A DNA stretch of 64,000 bases from Ligilactobacillus aviarius (GCF_001654615.1 NZ_LWUD01000016.1:124001-188000); one strand, 5' to 3'. Counted from the first letter of the stretch, positions 17,466-27,730 are shown. Program-made: numbers and translations. Notes: generated by a model not told the origin, from the sequence alone.

Positions 17466-18419
17466 GTGCGGATCAACGGAAAGAAAATAATTCGGTATAT
17501 TCTTGGGGTATGTTGTTTAGCTTTCTTGATTGGCGGAGGATTTTTTCTTGCTTCGCGTTCAGGCCATCTGAAAAATGAAGCGTCCGTGTCGAAATCGGCA
17601 GCGCGTCAATCCCATAAGGCTCATTCTCAGAAAATCAGTCTTGTTGGCTTAGGCGATTCGTTAACTTTTGGTCAGCAAGATCCGACGAATCGGGGCGGAT
17701 ATGTATACTTGATCAAGCAGAAACTGCAACAAAATTATGACGTGAAGGTTACGACTCATAATTATGGGAAAACCGGGGACCGGACGGATCAAATTCAGGC
17801 CCGGTTAGAAAATGATCCCGCAATGCAAAAACAAGTCAGCGAGGCAGATGTCATTACGATGACGTTTGGCGGAAATGATTTAATGCAAATTTTGCAAAAT
17901 AACTTTCAACTTTTATTTACGAATAAACTTTCATCGATCATGCCTCAGCGAGAAAAAAAGTATCAACAAAAGGTTGAATCGTTAATGCAGACTGTTCGGC
18001 ATTATAATCCAGCGGCTCCAATTTTTGTGATTAGTGTCTATAATCCGTTTTACGTTTATTTTCCAACGGTGACTGCTCTTCAGAAATATACTGATCAGTG
18101 GGTTGAATTAACTAAAAAAACGGTAACTGCGCAACCGCGAGTTTACTTTGTGAATGTCAACCAGCGTTTATCCCAGGGACAGTATTTAGGCAAAAATCAA
18201 GCGGAATTGAAGAAACAAAGTAAAATGAATCTTGAAAATCTATCCAGTCAAGAAGTTGAGCAGACATTAAATGATCATCACGAAAAGAATGAATATCTTT
18301 CATCGAATGACCATTTTCACCCTGATTTAAAGGGGTATCGGTATATGACGGATCAGTTGTATAAAGTGATGATGGCTCATCGGACAACATGGCTCAATTC
18401 GGAAACAACAAAGAGGTAA
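17466..18419 (+). CDS. Membrane-anchored SGNH/GDSL hydrolase (YpmR-like)
   Basis: The 317-residue protein begins with a basic stretch and a hydrophobic signal anchor (about 9-30), then an extracellular SGNH hydrolase domain. The blocks are block I GLGDSLTFG with Ser65, block III FGGNDL with Asn137, and block V NDHFHPD near residue 280 with Asp and His. Substrate is unknown; relatives are esterases or lipases. The start is GTG at 17466. It is followed at four bases by ypmS and then yozE, the same order as ypmR-ypmS in B. subtilis. Confidence 0.88.
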   Translation: MRINGKKIIRYILGVCCLAFLIGGGFFLASRSGHLKNEASVSKSAARQSHKAHSQKISLVGLGDSLTFGQQDPTNRGGYVYLIKQKLQQNYDVKVTTHNYGKTGDRTDQIQARLENDPAMQKQVSEADVITMTFGGNDLMQILQNNFQLLFTNKLSSIMPQREKKYQQKVESLMQTVRHYNPAAPIFVISVYNPFYVYFPTVTALQKYTDQWVELTKKTVTAQPRVYFVNVNQRLSQGQYLGKNQAELKKQSKMNLENLSSQEVEQTLNDHHEKNEYLSSNDHFHPDLKGYRYMTDQLYKVMMAHRTTWLNSETTKR

Positions 18420-18423
18420 AATA

Positions 18424-19041
18424 ATGAAGAGAACGGATCAAATGTCATCCAAACGTGAATTTAACCCGTGGAAATGGGCATTTACAATTTTACTTGTTGC
18501 GATGCTAAGTTTTGCGGTTTTCATTACGTTAAAGGTCACGGTTCCAAGCACCCAACAGGAAAATGAAACGCAGGTTGTAAAGGTCGCTTCCAAGGACTAT
18601 TCCAAGGTGAACGTGACGATGAATGAACAAAATTTTAGCGCAGCAATTAACTATCTGCTTCGGAATGTTGAAAAAGGAAGCGGCATCAAGTATCGTTTTA
18701 TTTTGAATAAATCAGCCGTTTTAATGGGAACGACAAGTGTTTTAGGAAAGAAAATTACTTTTTCTGTGTATGCAAAGCCGAGTTTAGATTCAAACGGGAA
18801 TATTAAATTAAAGATCAAATCTGTGGGCGTGGGGTCTTTGAATGCACCGTCAGCATTTGTTCTAAGTTATATCAAGAAAAACTACGATTTGAAGGGAATT
18901 GTGGCAATCAACTCAGCCCAAAAAGTAATTACGCTTCGTCTTGATAAACTTACAGCAAAGGACGGATTACGAATTAAGGCGAATAAAATGGATCTTGATA
19001 ATAATCAAATCGATTTTTCAGTTCTAATTCCAAACAAGTAG
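18424..19041 (+). CDS. YpmS family protein (DUF2140)
   Basis: The 205-residue protein has one N-terminal membrane helix (about 17-36, WAFTILLVAMLSFAVFITL) and an extracellular beta-rich domain of the DUF2140/YpmS type with NEQNFSAAINYLL and ...AKPSLDSNGNIKLKIKSVGVGSL. Function is unknown. The neighbourhood with a secreted GDSL hydrolase suggests a shared role at the cell surface, but that is an inference from gene order. Confidence 0.83.
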   Translation: MKRTDQMSSKREFNPWKWAFTILLVAMLSFAVFITLKVTVPSTQQENETQVVKVASKDYSKVNVTMNEQNFSAAINYLLRNVEKGSGIKYRFILNKSAVLMGTTSVLGKKITFSVYAKPSLDSNGNIKLKIKSVGVGSLNAPSAFVLSYIKKNYDLKGIVAINSAQKVITLRLDKLTAKDGLRIKANKMDLDNNQIDFSVLIPNK

Positions 19042-19050
19042 GAGGAAAAT

Positions 19051-19278
19051 ATGCGACGGCAAAGTTTTTATCGGTATTTAATGTCTTTGCGTGATCCAAA
19101 TAAGCATGATGAGATCACACAGTTTGCCAATGATGCGTTTTACGACCAAGGATTTCCGAAACAAGCGGATGATTACCATGAAGTGTCGGATTACTTAGAA
19201 ATGAACGCATCTTACTTGCCCTCGATGAGTATTTTTGATCAAGTTTGGCAAGGATATACAGATAAAATGGATAATTAA
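19051..19278 (+). CDS. YozE family small protein
   Basis: This 75-residue protein matches the YozE/SAM-like fold family (former UPF0346): SFYRYLMSLRDPNKHDEITQFAND and FPKQADDYHEVSDYLE are its marks. Its function is unknown. A GGAGG site precedes the ATG, and its stop overlaps the ribosome site of rbgA. Confidence 0.88.
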   Translation: MRRQSFYRYLMSLRDPNKHDEITQFANDAFYDQGFPKQADDYHEVSDYLEMNASYLPSMSIFDQVWQGYTDKMDN

Positions 19279-19288
19279 GGAGAATGAT

Positions 19289-20155
19289 ATGACAGTAATT
19301 CAATGGTATCCCGGACATATGGCGAAAGCGGTCCGGCAAGTAAAAGAGAATTTGAAACTTGTTGACATCGTGCTTGAACTTGTTGATGCACGGCTACCGG
19401 AATCGTCCCGCAATCCGCAACTCGAAGAAATTTTACAAAATAAATTAACGATTCGGGTCTTAACGAAGGCCGATTTAGCCGACCCTAAGCTAAATCGTGA
19501 ATGGGTCAAGTATTATGAAGACCATGGCCAGCCAGCGGTTGCAATCAACAGTAACCAAGGATCTTTGAAAATTATTGAAAAGAAGATCAAAGAGGTCATG
19601 GCGGATAAGCTAGCTCGGCGGCAAGAAAAAGGCATTATTAATCAACGAGTTAAAGTAATGTGCATCGGAATTCCCAACGTTGGAAAGTCAACGTTGCTTA
19701 ACCACCTTGTTAAAAAGAACATTGCCCAAACAGGAAATAAACCTGGAGTAACCAAATCTCAACAATGGTTGAAGGCCGGCAAGACGTTGCAGTTGCTTGA
19801 TACTCCCGGGATTCTGTGGCCGAAATTTGAAGATCCATTGGTTGGTAAAAAGCTTGCTTTGACCGGAGCAATCAAAGATACACTATATGCTAAAGATGAC
19901 GTTGCGTTGTACGCATTGGAATATTTTGTTGAAAATCATCCTTCAGAATTAATGGATCGTTACCATTTAACCGAAGATGAAATTCATGATACAACCGTTA
20001 ACTTGTTATTGAATTTAACCAAGAAAATGGGCTTTAAGGAAGATTATGACCGGGCAAGTGAACGACTGATCTTTGAAATTCGAAAGAGCAAACTTGGACG
20101 ATATACACTTGACTCTTTGCCGGGTGAAAATCAGGAAGATTCAAATGAAAATTAG
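19289..20155 (+). CDS. rbgA: Ribosome biogenesis GTPase RbgA (YlqF)
   Basis: RbgA is a circularly permuted GTPase needed for late 50S assembly. The permuted motif order is visible: G4 TKAD first (near residue 60), then G1 GIPNVGKSTL (near 128) and G3 DTPG (near 172). The N-terminal IQWYPGHMAKA is the family signature. ATG 19289 follows AAGGAGAA. The longer frame from 19235 lacks a site. The product is 288 residues, and it overlaps rnhB by 11 bases. Confidence 0.96.
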   Translation: MTVIQWYPGHMAKAVRQVKENLKLVDIVLELVDARLPESSRNPQLEEILQNKLTIRVLTKADLADPKLNREWVKYYEDHGQPAVAINSNQGSLKIIEKKIKEVMADKLARRQEKGIINQRVKVMCIGIPNVGKSTLLNHLVKKNIAQTGNKPGVTKSQQWLKAGKTLQLLDTPGILWPKFEDPLVGKKLALTGAIKDTLYAKDDVALYALEYFVENHPSELMDRYHLTEDEIHDTTVNLLLNLTKKMGFKEDYDRASERLIFEIRKSKLGRYTLDSLPGENQEDSNEN

Positions 20156-20897
20156 TGAAATCAAAGCCCGGTTAAATGAAAATCCAACTGAAAGTTTCAT
20201 TAATGAATTGCAGGATGATCCACGCAAAGGAGTTCAACAGGCCCTTCAAAGTTATTTGCGCCGGAAGAAACGTGAACGTGAAAAAGAAGCTGCGTTTGAG
20301 CACCGGCTGCAGTATGAACGGTCATTTTGGAATCAAGGAATTGATTTGATTGCTGGCATTGATGAGGTCGGTCGCGGACCATTAGCTGGCCCTGTCGTTT
20401 CGGCTGCAGTGATTTTACCGCACGATTTTCATGTGATTGATGTGAATGATTCAAAACAACTTTCTGAAAAGAAACGTGAGAAACTGTATCAGGTGATTCT
20501 TGAACAAGCAGTTGCTGTTGGAATTGGGATTGCCGATGCTGCTGAAATTGATGAGTTGAATATTTATCAAGCGACGCGAAAAGCAATGTTGCGGGCGGTT
20601 CAAAATCTTCAAGTTATTCCGCAACAGTTGATCATTGATGCGATGGCGATCGACACTTCGATTCCGCAGCTGAAGCTGATCAAGGGCGATGCTAAATCGG
20701 CGTCGGTTTCGGCTGCCAGTATCGTTGCAAAGGAATTTCGTGATCACTTAATGCAATTTTATGACCGGATTTATCCGGGCTATGATTTTGCGCATAATGT
20801 TGGTTATGGAACGGCCAACCATCTTGATGGATTGAGAAAATTCGGGATCACTCCGATTCATCGCAAGTCATTTGAACCCGTAAGTAAATTCAAATAA
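20145..20897 (+). CDS. rnhB: Ribonuclease HII
   Basis: RNase HII cuts RNA in RNA-DNA hybrids and removes single ribonucleotides from DNA. The 250-residue protein has an N-terminal helical extension (1-60) and the catalytic core starting GIDEVGRGPLAGPVV, with further acidic residues in IIDAMAID and the family motif GDAKSASVSAASIVAK. The start is ATG 20145 inside the end of rbgA with CAGGAAG just upstream. An upstream ATG at 20073 has no ribosome site. Confidence 0.96.
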   Translation: MKISEIKARLNENPTESFINELQDDPRKGVQQALQSYLRRKKREREKEAAFEHRLQYERSFWNQGIDLIAGIDEVGRGPLAGPVVSAAVILPHDFHVIDVNDSKQLSEKKREKLYQVILEQAVAVGIGIADAAEIDELNIYQATRKAMLRAVQNLQVIPQQLIIDAMAIDTSIPQLKLIKGDAKSASVSAASIVAKEFRDHLMQFYDRIYPGYDFAHNVGYGTANHLDGLRKFGITPIHRKSFEPVSKFK

Positions 20898-20951
20898 AAT
20901 CAGACTTCTTTTGCGTAGTTATTAGTAGGCGGGCGTGAAAGGAGTTTTTTT

Positions 20952-21815
20952 ATGTCGTTTGAAGAATTTATTTTACGGGTGCGGGCGTGTATTGGAATCG
21001 GATTGGCAACCGAATTTAAAATTTACCAATTTATTAAGCAAAATAAGCGGGTTCCGAATTTAAACGATTTTATTCAAATTATGGATGGAAAATATGCAAT
21101 TGCAAGCGATGTGTATATGCGGATCTTTTCAAAGGAGACAACTGAACTTTTGCAACAAACCTTAGCATTTTCAAAGTATATTACGATTTTTGATCAGGCT
21201 TATCCGGCAAAGCTGCGGGAAATTTATCATCCGCCGCTCGTTTTGTTTTATCGCGGAAACCTTGAATTGCTCCAAAGAAAAGCGTTAGCAGTCGTTGGCG
21301 CTCGCCAGCACAGTTCATACTCGCATGAAGTGTTGCAAGGGCTGATCCCACCGATCGTTCAGAATAAAATCATAACGATCAGCGGACTAGCTCAAGGAGT
21401 CGATAGTTTATGCCACCGGCTAACGATCAATTCTGGTGGGGATACGGTTGGCGTGATTGGAACCGGGATGAATCGGGTTTATCCGCGATGTAATCAGGAG
21501 CTTCAGCATGAAATGATGCAAAATCATTTAGTAATTTCTGAATACGTTTATGATGAAGAACCGCGAGCATGGCATTTTCCCGAGCGGAACCGGATCATTG
21601 CGGGCCTATGCGATTCATTGATGGTTACGGAAGCTAAGGAGCGCAGCGGCAGTTTGATTACGGCAAATCTTGCATTGCAAGAGAACCGTAATGTTTTGGC
21701 GGTTCCAGGGAAAATCAACGCGGCACTTTCACGCGGATGCAACCTTTTGATTCGTGAAGGAGCCAAACCGGTTTTAGAAAGCCAAGACATTCTCGAAGAA
21801 TTTTTAATACAATAA
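20952..21815 (+). CDS. dprA: DNA processing protein DprA
   Basis: DprA binds incoming single-stranded DNA during natural transformation and loads RecA. The 287-residue protein has an N-terminal SAM-like region (1-80) and a Rossmann fold (about 85-285) with YPAKLREIYHPPLVLFYRGN, VVGARQHSSYSHEV, SGLAQGVDSLCHR, GTGMNRVYP, FPERNRIIAGL and GSLITANLALQENR. It lies between rnhB and topA as in other Firmicutes. Its presence does not prove competence in this organism. Confidence 0.95.
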   Translation: MSFEEFILRVRACIGIGLATEFKIYQFIKQNKRVPNLNDFIQIMDGKYAIASDVYMRIFSKETTELLQQTLAFSKYITIFDQAYPAKLREIYHPPLVLFYRGNLELLQRKALAVVGARQHSSYSHEVLQGLIPPIVQNKIITISGLAQGVDSLCHRLTINSGGDTVGVIGTGMNRVYPRCNQELQHEMMQNHLVISEYVYDEEPRAWHFPERNRIIAGLCDSLMVTEAKERSGSLITANLALQENRNVLAVPGKINAALSRGCNLLIREGAKPVLESQDILEEFLIQ

Positions 21816-21816
21816 C

Positions 21817-21846
21817 TTGACAAGGTTTATTCGTTTGTCCTAACAT
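21817..21846 (+). promoter_or_regulatory. Promoter of topA
   Basis: TTGACA (21817-21822) and TAACAT (21841-21846), 18 bases apart, start directly behind the dprA stop, with topA beginning at 21883. Confidence 0.55.
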
Positions 21847-21882
21847 GTATACCGATTTTAGAGAATGTTAAGGAGTGGTTGG

Positions 21883-24006
21883 ATGCCTGCAGCCAAAACG
21901 AAAACAACAGGTCGAAAAACGAAAAAGAAAACCACGAGAAAAGTTAAAAAGAATTTAGTGATTGTGGAATCGCCATCAAAGGCTAAAACGATTCAAAAGT
22001 ATTTAGGATCACGGTATAAGGTAATGGCAAGTTTAGGCCATATTCGTGATTTACCTAAAAGTAAAATGGGAATCGACATTGAAAATGATTATGAACCACA
22101 CTATATTTCAATTCGTGGTAAAGGCGACGTTATTAAAGAACTTCGCAAAGAAGCAAAGAAAGCAAACCATGTGTACCTTGCATCTGACCCGGACCGTGAA
22201 GGAGAAGCAATCGCATGGCATCTTTCATACTTGTTAGGACTTGACCCGCATGATAAAAACCGGGTCGTATTTAATGAAATTACTAAGGATACGGTCAAGA
22301 ATGCATTTAAAACTCCGCGATCAATCGATATGAACTTGGTTGATGCCCAACAAGCACGGCGGGTTCTCGACCGGTTAGTTGGATATTCGATTTCTCCGAT
22401 TTTATGGGCTAAGATCAAAAAGGGCCTATCGGCTGGTCGGGTGCAATCGATTGCCTTGAATTTAATCATTAAGCGGGAAGAAGAAATCAAAAAGTTCGTT
22501 CCGGAAGAATACTGGACAATTGATGGTCAATTCCAAAAGGGACGTTCAAAGTTTAATGCTGATTTTTATGGTAAGAACGGTAAAAAAGTTAAACCGAAAA
22601 ATAATGATGAAGTGCAAGCAATTTTAGCTGATCTTGATTCGAAAAAGCCATTTACAGTTGCGAACGTTGAAAAGAAAGAACGGCGGCGGCAACCTCCATT
22701 GCCGTTTACGACGTCAACGATGCAACAGGTTGCAAACAATTCCTTGAAGTTTAGAACTTCAAAGACAATGATGGTTGCACAACAATTATATGAAGGAATC
22801 AATATTGGACGCGGTGGGGCCGTCGGATTGATCACTTACATGCGGACGGACTCAACCCGAATTTCAGCTGTTGCTAAGCATGAAGCTTCGAAGTTTATTC
22901 ATGATGAATATGGGGCTGAGTATGCAGCTCTTAAACCGCGAGTTGGTAAGTTGCCTGAAGGGGCACAGGACGCTCACGAAGCGATTCGGCCATCGTCTGT
23001 AATGCGCACCCCGGCATCTCTTAAGAAGTATTTGACTCCAGATCAGATGAAACTTTACTCATTGATCTGGTCACGATTTGTTGCGAGTCAAATGACTCCG
23101 GCAGTTTATGATACTGCTCGCGTTGACCTTGAACAAAATGGAATTACTTACCGGGCAAATGGTTCGCAAATGAAGTTCCCAGGATTTACAAAGGTTTATC
23201 AGGATGCTTCCAAGAAGGATAATAAGTTGCCTGACTTAGCAGTTGGTGAAGAAGTTAAAGTGGTTAAGAATCAACCGAACCAACACTTCACGTTGCCACC
23301 TGCACGGTATACTGAAGCGGCTTTAATCAAGACGTTGGAAAGCAATGGTGTTGGGCGGCCATCAACGTATGCGCCAACCTTAAATACCATTCAAAAACGG
23401 TACTACGTAAAACTAGTTGCGCGGAAGTTTGAACCGACTGAATTAGGTGAAATTGTAAATCAAATGATCAAGGATTGTTTCCCTGATATTTTGAATATTG
23501 ATTTCACGGCTGGTCTGGAAGACCAACTGGACGAAATTGAAGAAGGAAAACGTCAGTGGGTCAAGGTGGTTGATGAATTCTACAAGCCATTTGAAAAGGA
23601 ACTCAATAGTGCTTCTGCCAAAATCGAAAAGGTTCGTATCAAAGATGAACCGGCTGGGTTTAACTGTGAAATTTGCGGTGCACCAATGGTTGTTAAAATG
23701 GGCCGGTATGGTAAGTTTTATGCTTGCAGTCGTTTCCCAGAATGTCGAAATACCAAGGCGATTACCAAGGAAATTGGGGTTAAATGTCCGAAATGCAAAC
23801 AGGGTGAAATCCTTGAGCGGAAATCAAAGAAGAACCGGATCTTTTATGGTTGTTCACGGTATCCGGATTGTGATTTTGTTTCATGGGATATGCCGGTTGG
23901 ACGTAATTGTCCGAAAGATGGTCACTATTTGGTATACAAAAAGAGTCGCAAAGGCCGGCAAGTTGTATGTCCAAACGGTGATTATGAAGAACCAATTGAA
24001 AAATAA
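21883..24006 (+). CDS. topA: DNA topoisomerase I
   Basis: TopA relaxes negative supercoils by single-strand passage. The 707-residue protein has a lysine-rich N-terminal tail (about 1-24), a TOPRIM domain starting [18 protein letters not shown] with [11 protein letters not shown], and the active tyrosine Y319 in [11 protein letters not shown]. The C terminus holds two clear four-cysteine zinc fingers (CEIC...CSRFPEC, CPKC...CSRYPDC) and a third degenerate one with only two cysteines. ATG 21883 follows AAGGAG; the upstream in-frame ATG 21865 contains that site. In many Firmicutes trmFO and xerC follow; they are absent here. Confidence 0.97.
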   Translation: MPAAKTKTTGRKTKKKTTRKVKKNLVIVESPSKAKTIQKYLGSRYKVMASLGHIRDLPKSKMGIDIENDYEPHYISIRGKGDVIKELRKEAKKANHVYLASDPDREGEAIAWHLSYLLGLDPHDKNRVVFNEITKDTVKNAFKTPRSIDMNLVDAQQARRVLDRLVGYSISPILWAKIKKGLSAGRVQSIALNLIIKREEEIKKFVPEEYWTIDGQFQKGRSKFNADFYGKNGKKVKPKNNDEVQAILADLDSKKPFTVANVEKKERRRQPPLPFTTSTMQQVANNSLKFRTSKTMMVAQQLYEGINIGRGGAVGLITYMRTDSTRISAVAKHEASKFIHDEYGAEYAALKPRVGKLPEGAQDAHEAIRPSSVMRTPASLKKYLTPDQMKLYSLIWSRFVASQMTPAVYDTARVDLEQNGITYRANGSQMKFPGFTKVYQDASKKDNKLPDLAVGEEVKVVKNQPNQHFTLPPARYTEAALIKTLESNGVGRPSTYAPTLNTIQKRYYVKLVARKFEPTELGEIVNQMIKDCFPDILNIDFTAGLEDQLDEIEEGKRQWVKVVDEFYKPFEKELNSASAKIEKVRIKDEPAGFNCEICGAPMVVKMGRYGKFYACSRFPECRNTKAITKEIGVKCPKCKQGEILERKSKKNRIFYGCSRYPDCDFVSWDMPVGRNCPKDGHYLVYKKSRKGRQVVCPNGDYEEPIEK

Positions 24007-24013
24007 ATTTCAG

Positions 24014-24045
24014 AGAGGCTGCGACGGATGTCGGGGTCTCTTTTT
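24014..24045 (+). terminator. Intrinsic terminator after topA
   Basis: AGAGGCTGCGAC pairs imperfectly with GTCGGGGTCTCT and is followed by TTTTT. It shares the GCGAC/GTCG core of the common terminator family. Confidence 0.75.
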
Positions 24046-24119
24046 GCTGAAAAAATACTTAAATCGCTTTTTTTAAGTGAATTTGTTAAAATACTGGTAT
24101 CAGTGGTGGTTGATTTATT

Positions 24120-24158
24120 CTTGACTAAATTTGACCATTGATTAACAATGAATATTAT
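24120..24158 (+). promoter_or_regulatory. hslVU promoter with a CtsR-like operator
   Basis: CTTGACTAAATTTGACC (24120-24136) is two direct heptads three bases apart. In reverse complement it matches the CtsR operator (RGTCAAA-NAN-RGTCAAA) in all but one heptad position and the middle spacer base. TTGACC (24131-24136) also serves as a -35 with TATTAT (24153-24158) as -10 after 16 bases, so a bound repressor would block RNA polymerase. CtsR is the class III heat-shock repressor of Firmicutes. Confidence 0.6.
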
Positions 24159-24206
24159 AAATTAATTTATGAACTGAAAATTAATGAAGAATAAGGAGGA
24201 GTTACG

Positions 24207-24734
24207 ATGACAACAATTTGTGCCGTAAAGCATAATGGAAAGACCGCAATTGCGGGTGACGGTCAAGTAACACTTGGTGAAAAGGTAATTGCAAAGGGAC
24301 AAGCACGGAAAGTTCGGCGAATCTATGATAATAAGGTTGCCGTTGGCTTTGCCGGCGGAGTCGCTGATGCAATTAATCTTGAAGAACGATTTGAAAAGAA
24401 ATTAAATGAATTTAATGATTTGAAGCGGGCAGCGGTTGAACTTGCTCAAGAATGGCGGTCAGATCAAACCCTTCAAAAACTTGAAGCAATGCTGATCGTA
24501 AGTGACAAGGACAACTTATTGATCGTTTCTGGGGGTGGCGAAGTCATTGAACCGGATGATGATGTGCTTGCAATTGGTTCTGGTGGTAATTTTGCTCAAG
24601 CAGCGGCAATTGCAATGACAAAGTATTCACCGGAGATGTCAGCGGCTGAAATTGCGCATGCTGCCCTTGATATCGCAGCGGATATTGATATCTTTACGAA
24701 CCACAACGTAATCGTTGAAGAACCAGAAGAATAG
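24207..24734 (+). CDS. hslV: ATP-dependent protease subunit HslV (ClpQ)
   Basis: HslV is the peptidase of the HslVU two-part protease. The 175-residue protein is proteasome-beta-like: after removal of the first methionine the N-terminal threonine ([11 protein letters not shown]) is the nucleophile, followed by [11 protein letters not shown] and [11 protein letters not shown]. subtilis ClpQ uses a serine instead. The site AAGGAGG lies upstream. hslU follows after ten bases. Confidence 0.97.
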   Translation: MTTICAVKHNGKTAIAGDGQVTLGEKVIAKGQARKVRRIYDNKVAVGFAGGVADAINLEERFEKKLNEFNDLKRAAVELAQEWRSDQTLQKLEAMLIVSDKDNLLIVSGGGEVIEPDDDVLAIGSGGNFAQAAAIAMTKYSPEMSAAEIAHAALDIAADIDIFTNHNVIVEEPEE

Positions 24735-24744
24735 AGGAATTGAA

Positions 24745-26157
24745 ATGCAAACAAGCGAAAAAACTCCAAGTCAAATTGTGAGTGAACTTGATAAGTATAT
24801 TATTGGGCAAAAGCAAGCGAAAAAGGCAGTTGCGGTTGCTTTACGGAACCGTTACCGGCGAATGCAATTGAATGATGAAATGCAAGAAGAAATCAAGCCC
24901 AAGAACCTGTTGATGATCGGGCCAACAGGGGTTGGGAAAACTGAAATTGCGCGACGGCTTGCTAAAATTGTTAATGCGCCGTTTGTTAAGGTTGAAGCTA
25001 CTAAATTTACAGAAGTCGGTTATGTAGGACGCGACGTTGAATCAATGGTCCGGGACCTCGTTGAAGTTTCATACAAGATGGAACAGGATGAAATGTACGC
25101 CCGGGTTCGCAGCCAAGCAGTGCAAAAAGCAAATGAACGGTTAACAAAGATTATCGTTCCAGCACAACGAAAAGAAAAACGTCAAAATCAACAAGCCGAT
25201 TTCATGAAAATGATGCAGGATTTACAACAGGGCAGGTTACCCAACTTTGAAGATCCAAATAAGGAAGAACCGGTTGATGCTGAAACGCAAAGCAAACGAA
25301 TGAGCGTTAAGGATCAACTTCAACGCGGTCTCTTAGAAAATCAAGAAGTTACGATTGAAATGGACGATCCGCGGCAACAGTTCAATAATGAGTCAGGCAT
25401 GCTTGGCCAAATGGGAATTGATTTGAACGACCTTGGTTCAATGATGCCGAAGAAGCGGGTAAAACGGACGTTACCTGTTAAGGAAGCCCGGGAAGTTTTC
25501 ATCCGTGAAGAATCTGAAAAGTTAGTTGACTCAGCTGATATTGGAGCTGCTGCCATTAAGCGGGCTGAAAATTCAGGGATTATTTTCATTGATGAAATTG
25601 ATAAAATTGCATCAACGGGCAAGCAAAATAACGGTGAAGTTTCGCGTGAAGGGGTCCAACGGGACATCTTACCAATCGTTGAAGGTTCACAAATTAAAAC
25701 GAAATACGGAATTGTCAAAACCGATCACATTTTGTTTATTGGTTCAGGGGCATTTGCAGAAAGCAAACCAAGTGATTTGATTGCTGAACTTCAAGGACGG
25801 TTCCCAATTCGGGTCGAACTTGACGAATTGAAGAAGGAAGACTTCGTGAAGATTTTGACGGAACCGAAGAACGCCTTGATCAAGCAATATATTGCGTTGA
25901 TTGGGACGGATAACATTTCGGTAACCTTCACGATTGAAGCAATTGAAAAGATTGCGGAAATTGCATACCGGGTTAACCATGAAAATGAAAATATTGGTGC
26001 GCGGCGGTTGCATACAATTTTGGAAAAACTGCTTGAAGATTTGCTTTATGAAGGCCCAGATATGCAAATGGGTGAAATTACGATTACCGAATCATATGTT
26101 GAAGACAAGATTGGATCAATTGCAGCTGATAAAGATTTGTCACGTTACATTTTGTAA
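24745..26157 (+). CDS. hslU: ATP-dependent protease ATPase subunit HslU (ClpY)
   Basis: HslU is the AAA+ unfoldase that feeds proteins to HslV. The 470-residue protein has Walker [10 protein letters not shown] (about 57-65), the pore motif region [14 protein letters not shown] (near 85), a middle intermediate domain (about 110-245), Walker [12 protein letters not shown] (near 255) and sensor 2 [15 protein letters not shown] near 395. ATG 24745 follows GAGGA. An in-frame upstream ATG at 24715 lies in hslV and lacks a site. In B. subtilis codY follows; here an epimerase gene does. Confidence 0.97.
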   Translation: MQTSEKTPSQIVSELDKYIIGQKQAKKAVAVALRNRYRRMQLNDEMQEEIKPKNLLMIGPTGVGKTEIARRLAKIVNAPFVKVEATKFTEVGYVGRDVESMVRDLVEVSYKMEQDEMYARVRSQAVQKANERLTKIIVPAQRKEKRQNQQADFMKMMQDLQQGRLPNFEDPNKEEPVDAETQSKRMSVKDQLQRGLLENQEVTIEMDDPRQQFNNESGMLGQMGIDLNDLGSMMPKKRVKRTLPVKEAREVFIREESEKLVDSADIGAAAIKRAENSGIIFIDEIDKIASTGKQNNGEVSREGVQRDILPIVEGSQIKTKYGIVKTDHILFIGSGAFAESKPSDLIAELQGRFPIRVELDELKKEDFVKILTEPKNALIKQYIALIGTDNISVTFTIEAIEKIAEIAYRVNHENENIGARRLHTILEKLLEDLLYEGPDMQMGEITITESYVEDKIGSIAADKDLSRYIL

Positions 26158-26176
26158 TTGAAGCGGAGGCTTAAAA

Positions 26177-27052
26177 ATGGCAATTACGATCGAAAATCAA
26201 AAGATGACAGCAACCATCAATGAACATGGAGCAGAATTAGTCAGTTTAATCAATAAAACAAGCGGAAAAGAATATATGTGGAGTGGCGACGCCAAGTATT
26301 GGGGAAGGCACGCTCCAGTTCTTTTCCCAACGGTTGGACGGTTAAAGGATGACACTTATACGGTTGATGGTCAGGAATATCATATGAACCAGCATGGGTT
26401 TGCGCGGGACATGGATTTTGATGTTTTAAAGACCGAATCCGATCAAGTGGTTCTTGAATTGCATTCATCTGATCAAACGAAAAAGTTATATCCATATGAT
26501 TTCATTTTAAGATTAGCATTTAAGTTAACGGATAATGGAGTTCAAGTTGGCTATGAAGTTGAAAACCCGGCGGATGAAGAAATGTGGTTTGGAATCGGCG
26601 GGCATCCGGCTTTTAAAGTTCCAATGGATGGTGATCACTTTTACGATGACTATGTTGTTAAGCTTGAACCGCAAACTGCTCGGAATATCATTCCGTTGAA
26701 CGGACCGTATGCTGATATTGATCATTTGAAAGAAGAACGGACATCTGAAATTGAAGTGAGTCATGAACGTTTCAAAGATGATGCGGTTATTTTAGACCTT
26801 GGAGAAGGACCAACAACGGTTACGCTGACAGATAATGATCAGCGGCATGGAGTTCAATTAAAGACAGCGGATGCAAAGTATATTGGTGTATGGTCATGTT
26901 ATCCGCAAGAAGGTCAATATGTTTGCCTTGAACCATGGTGGAGTATTGCTGATACGGTTGATTCAGACCAAGATTTTAAACATAAATTTGCTAATAATCA
27001 TTTGGCAGCTCATCAAACATTTAAAACTGAATATGAAATTGACGTCTTTTAA
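26177..27052 (+). CDS. Aldose 1-epimerase family protein (LacX-like)
   Basis: The 291-residue protein matches the galactose mutarotase-like fold: NEHGAELVSLINKTSGKEYMW, HAPVLFPTVGRL, HGFARDMDF and GIGGHPAFKVPM are seen, with acidic residue E-PWW near the end (CLEPWWSIAD). Such enzymes interconvert alpha and beta anomers of sugars; the substrate here is unknown. This LacX branch is common beside housekeeping genes in lactobacilli. AGCGGAGG precedes ATG. Confidence 0.88.
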   Translation: MAITIENQKMTATINEHGAELVSLINKTSGKEYMWSGDAKYWGRHAPVLFPTVGRLKDDTYTVDGQEYHMNQHGFARDMDFDVLKTESDQVVLELHSSDQTKKLYPYDFILRLAFKLTDNGVQVGYEVENPADEEMWFGIGGHPAFKVPMDGDHFYDDYVVKLEPQTARNIIPLNGPYADIDHLKEERTSEIEVSHERFKDDAVILDLGEGPTTVTLTDNDQRHGVQLKTADAKYIGVWSCYPQEGQYVCLEPWWSIADTVDSDQDFKHKFANNHLAAHQTFKTEYEIDVF

Positions 27053-27060
27053 AGATGACA

Positions 27061-27094
27061 AAAGCGGTTGTGACACAAGTCGCAACCGCCTTTT
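27061..27094. terminator. Bidirectional terminator between galM-like gene and plsY
   Basis: GCGGTTGTGAC (27064-27074) and GTCGCAACCGC (27079-27089) form a perfect 11-bp stem with loop ACAA, flanked by A on the left and TTTT on the right. It serves both converging genes and is a clean member of the shared terminator family. Confidence 0.88.
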
Positions 27095-27103
27095 ATGTAA
27101 TAT

Positions 27104-27730
27104 TTATTTTTTCTTTTCTTTGCGTTGACGCAACCAATATCCAAGGCCAAATGGAACCATATTTTCCGTTCCATTTTTAATTCGTTCGATATTTTTCCAG
27201 TGACGAATGAAAACAAAAATCGTTAGGACAACTGCCACGCCGATCAAGACCGGATCGCCAAAGAAAAATGAAACGATGGTAATGATCGTAAAGCCAACCA
27301 TGCTTGCCATACTAACCATACTTGTAAGTAAAATTGTAATTAAGAAAATCGCCCATGCTAAAAGGAAGAATTTCCAGTTATAAACTAACAGGGCTCCCGC
27401 ACTGGTTGCAACGGCTTTTCCGCCTTTGAAACCGGCAAAGATTGGAAAAACGTGGCCGATGATTGCTGAAAGGGCAATCAGCATTGGATTGGCACTTGAG
27501 TGAAAGAAGTACGGCAACAATGCTGCAAGGGTCCCCTTTAATGAATCCATTAATAAAACAACGATTCCGGCTTTTTTGCCTAAAACCCGAAAGGTATTGG
27601 TTGTGCCCATGTTTCCGCTGCCGTAATCACGGACATCTTTACCATAGAAAATCTTACCGATCAACACTCCCGAAGGAATTGAACCTAAAAGGTATCCAAT
27701 TACGAGCATTACAGGAATTTTCCAGCTCAT
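27104..27730 (-). CDS. plsY: Glycerol-3-phosphate acyltransferase PlsY
   Basis: PlsY acylates glycerol-3-phosphate from acyl-phosphate in the membrane, the first step of phospholipid synthesis. The 208-residue protein has about five or six membrane helices and the three motifs: [11 protein letters not shown] (near 15), [19 protein letters not shown] (near 37-55) and [18 protein letters not shown] (near 100). ATG 27730 has GGAGGTTACCG immediately upstream; the longer frame to 27772 does not. Its divergent neighbour is parE, the standard arrangement in lactobacilli. Confidence 0.96.
   Translation of the reverse strand: MSWKIPVMLVIGYLLGSIPSGVLIGKIFYGKDVRDYGSGNMGTTNTFRVLGKKAGIVVLLMDSLKGTLAALLPYFFHSSANPMLIALSAIIGHVFPIFAGFKGGKAVATSAGALLVYNWKFFLLAWAIFLITILLTSMVSMASMVGFTIITIVSFFFGDPVLIGVAVVLTIFVFIRHWKNIERIKNGTENMVPFGLGYWLRQRKEKKK

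Noticed and set aside
23498-24076. 192-codon plus-strand frame at the end of topA
   Set aside because: It lies in another frame over the zinc-finger part of topA and passes through the topA terminator.
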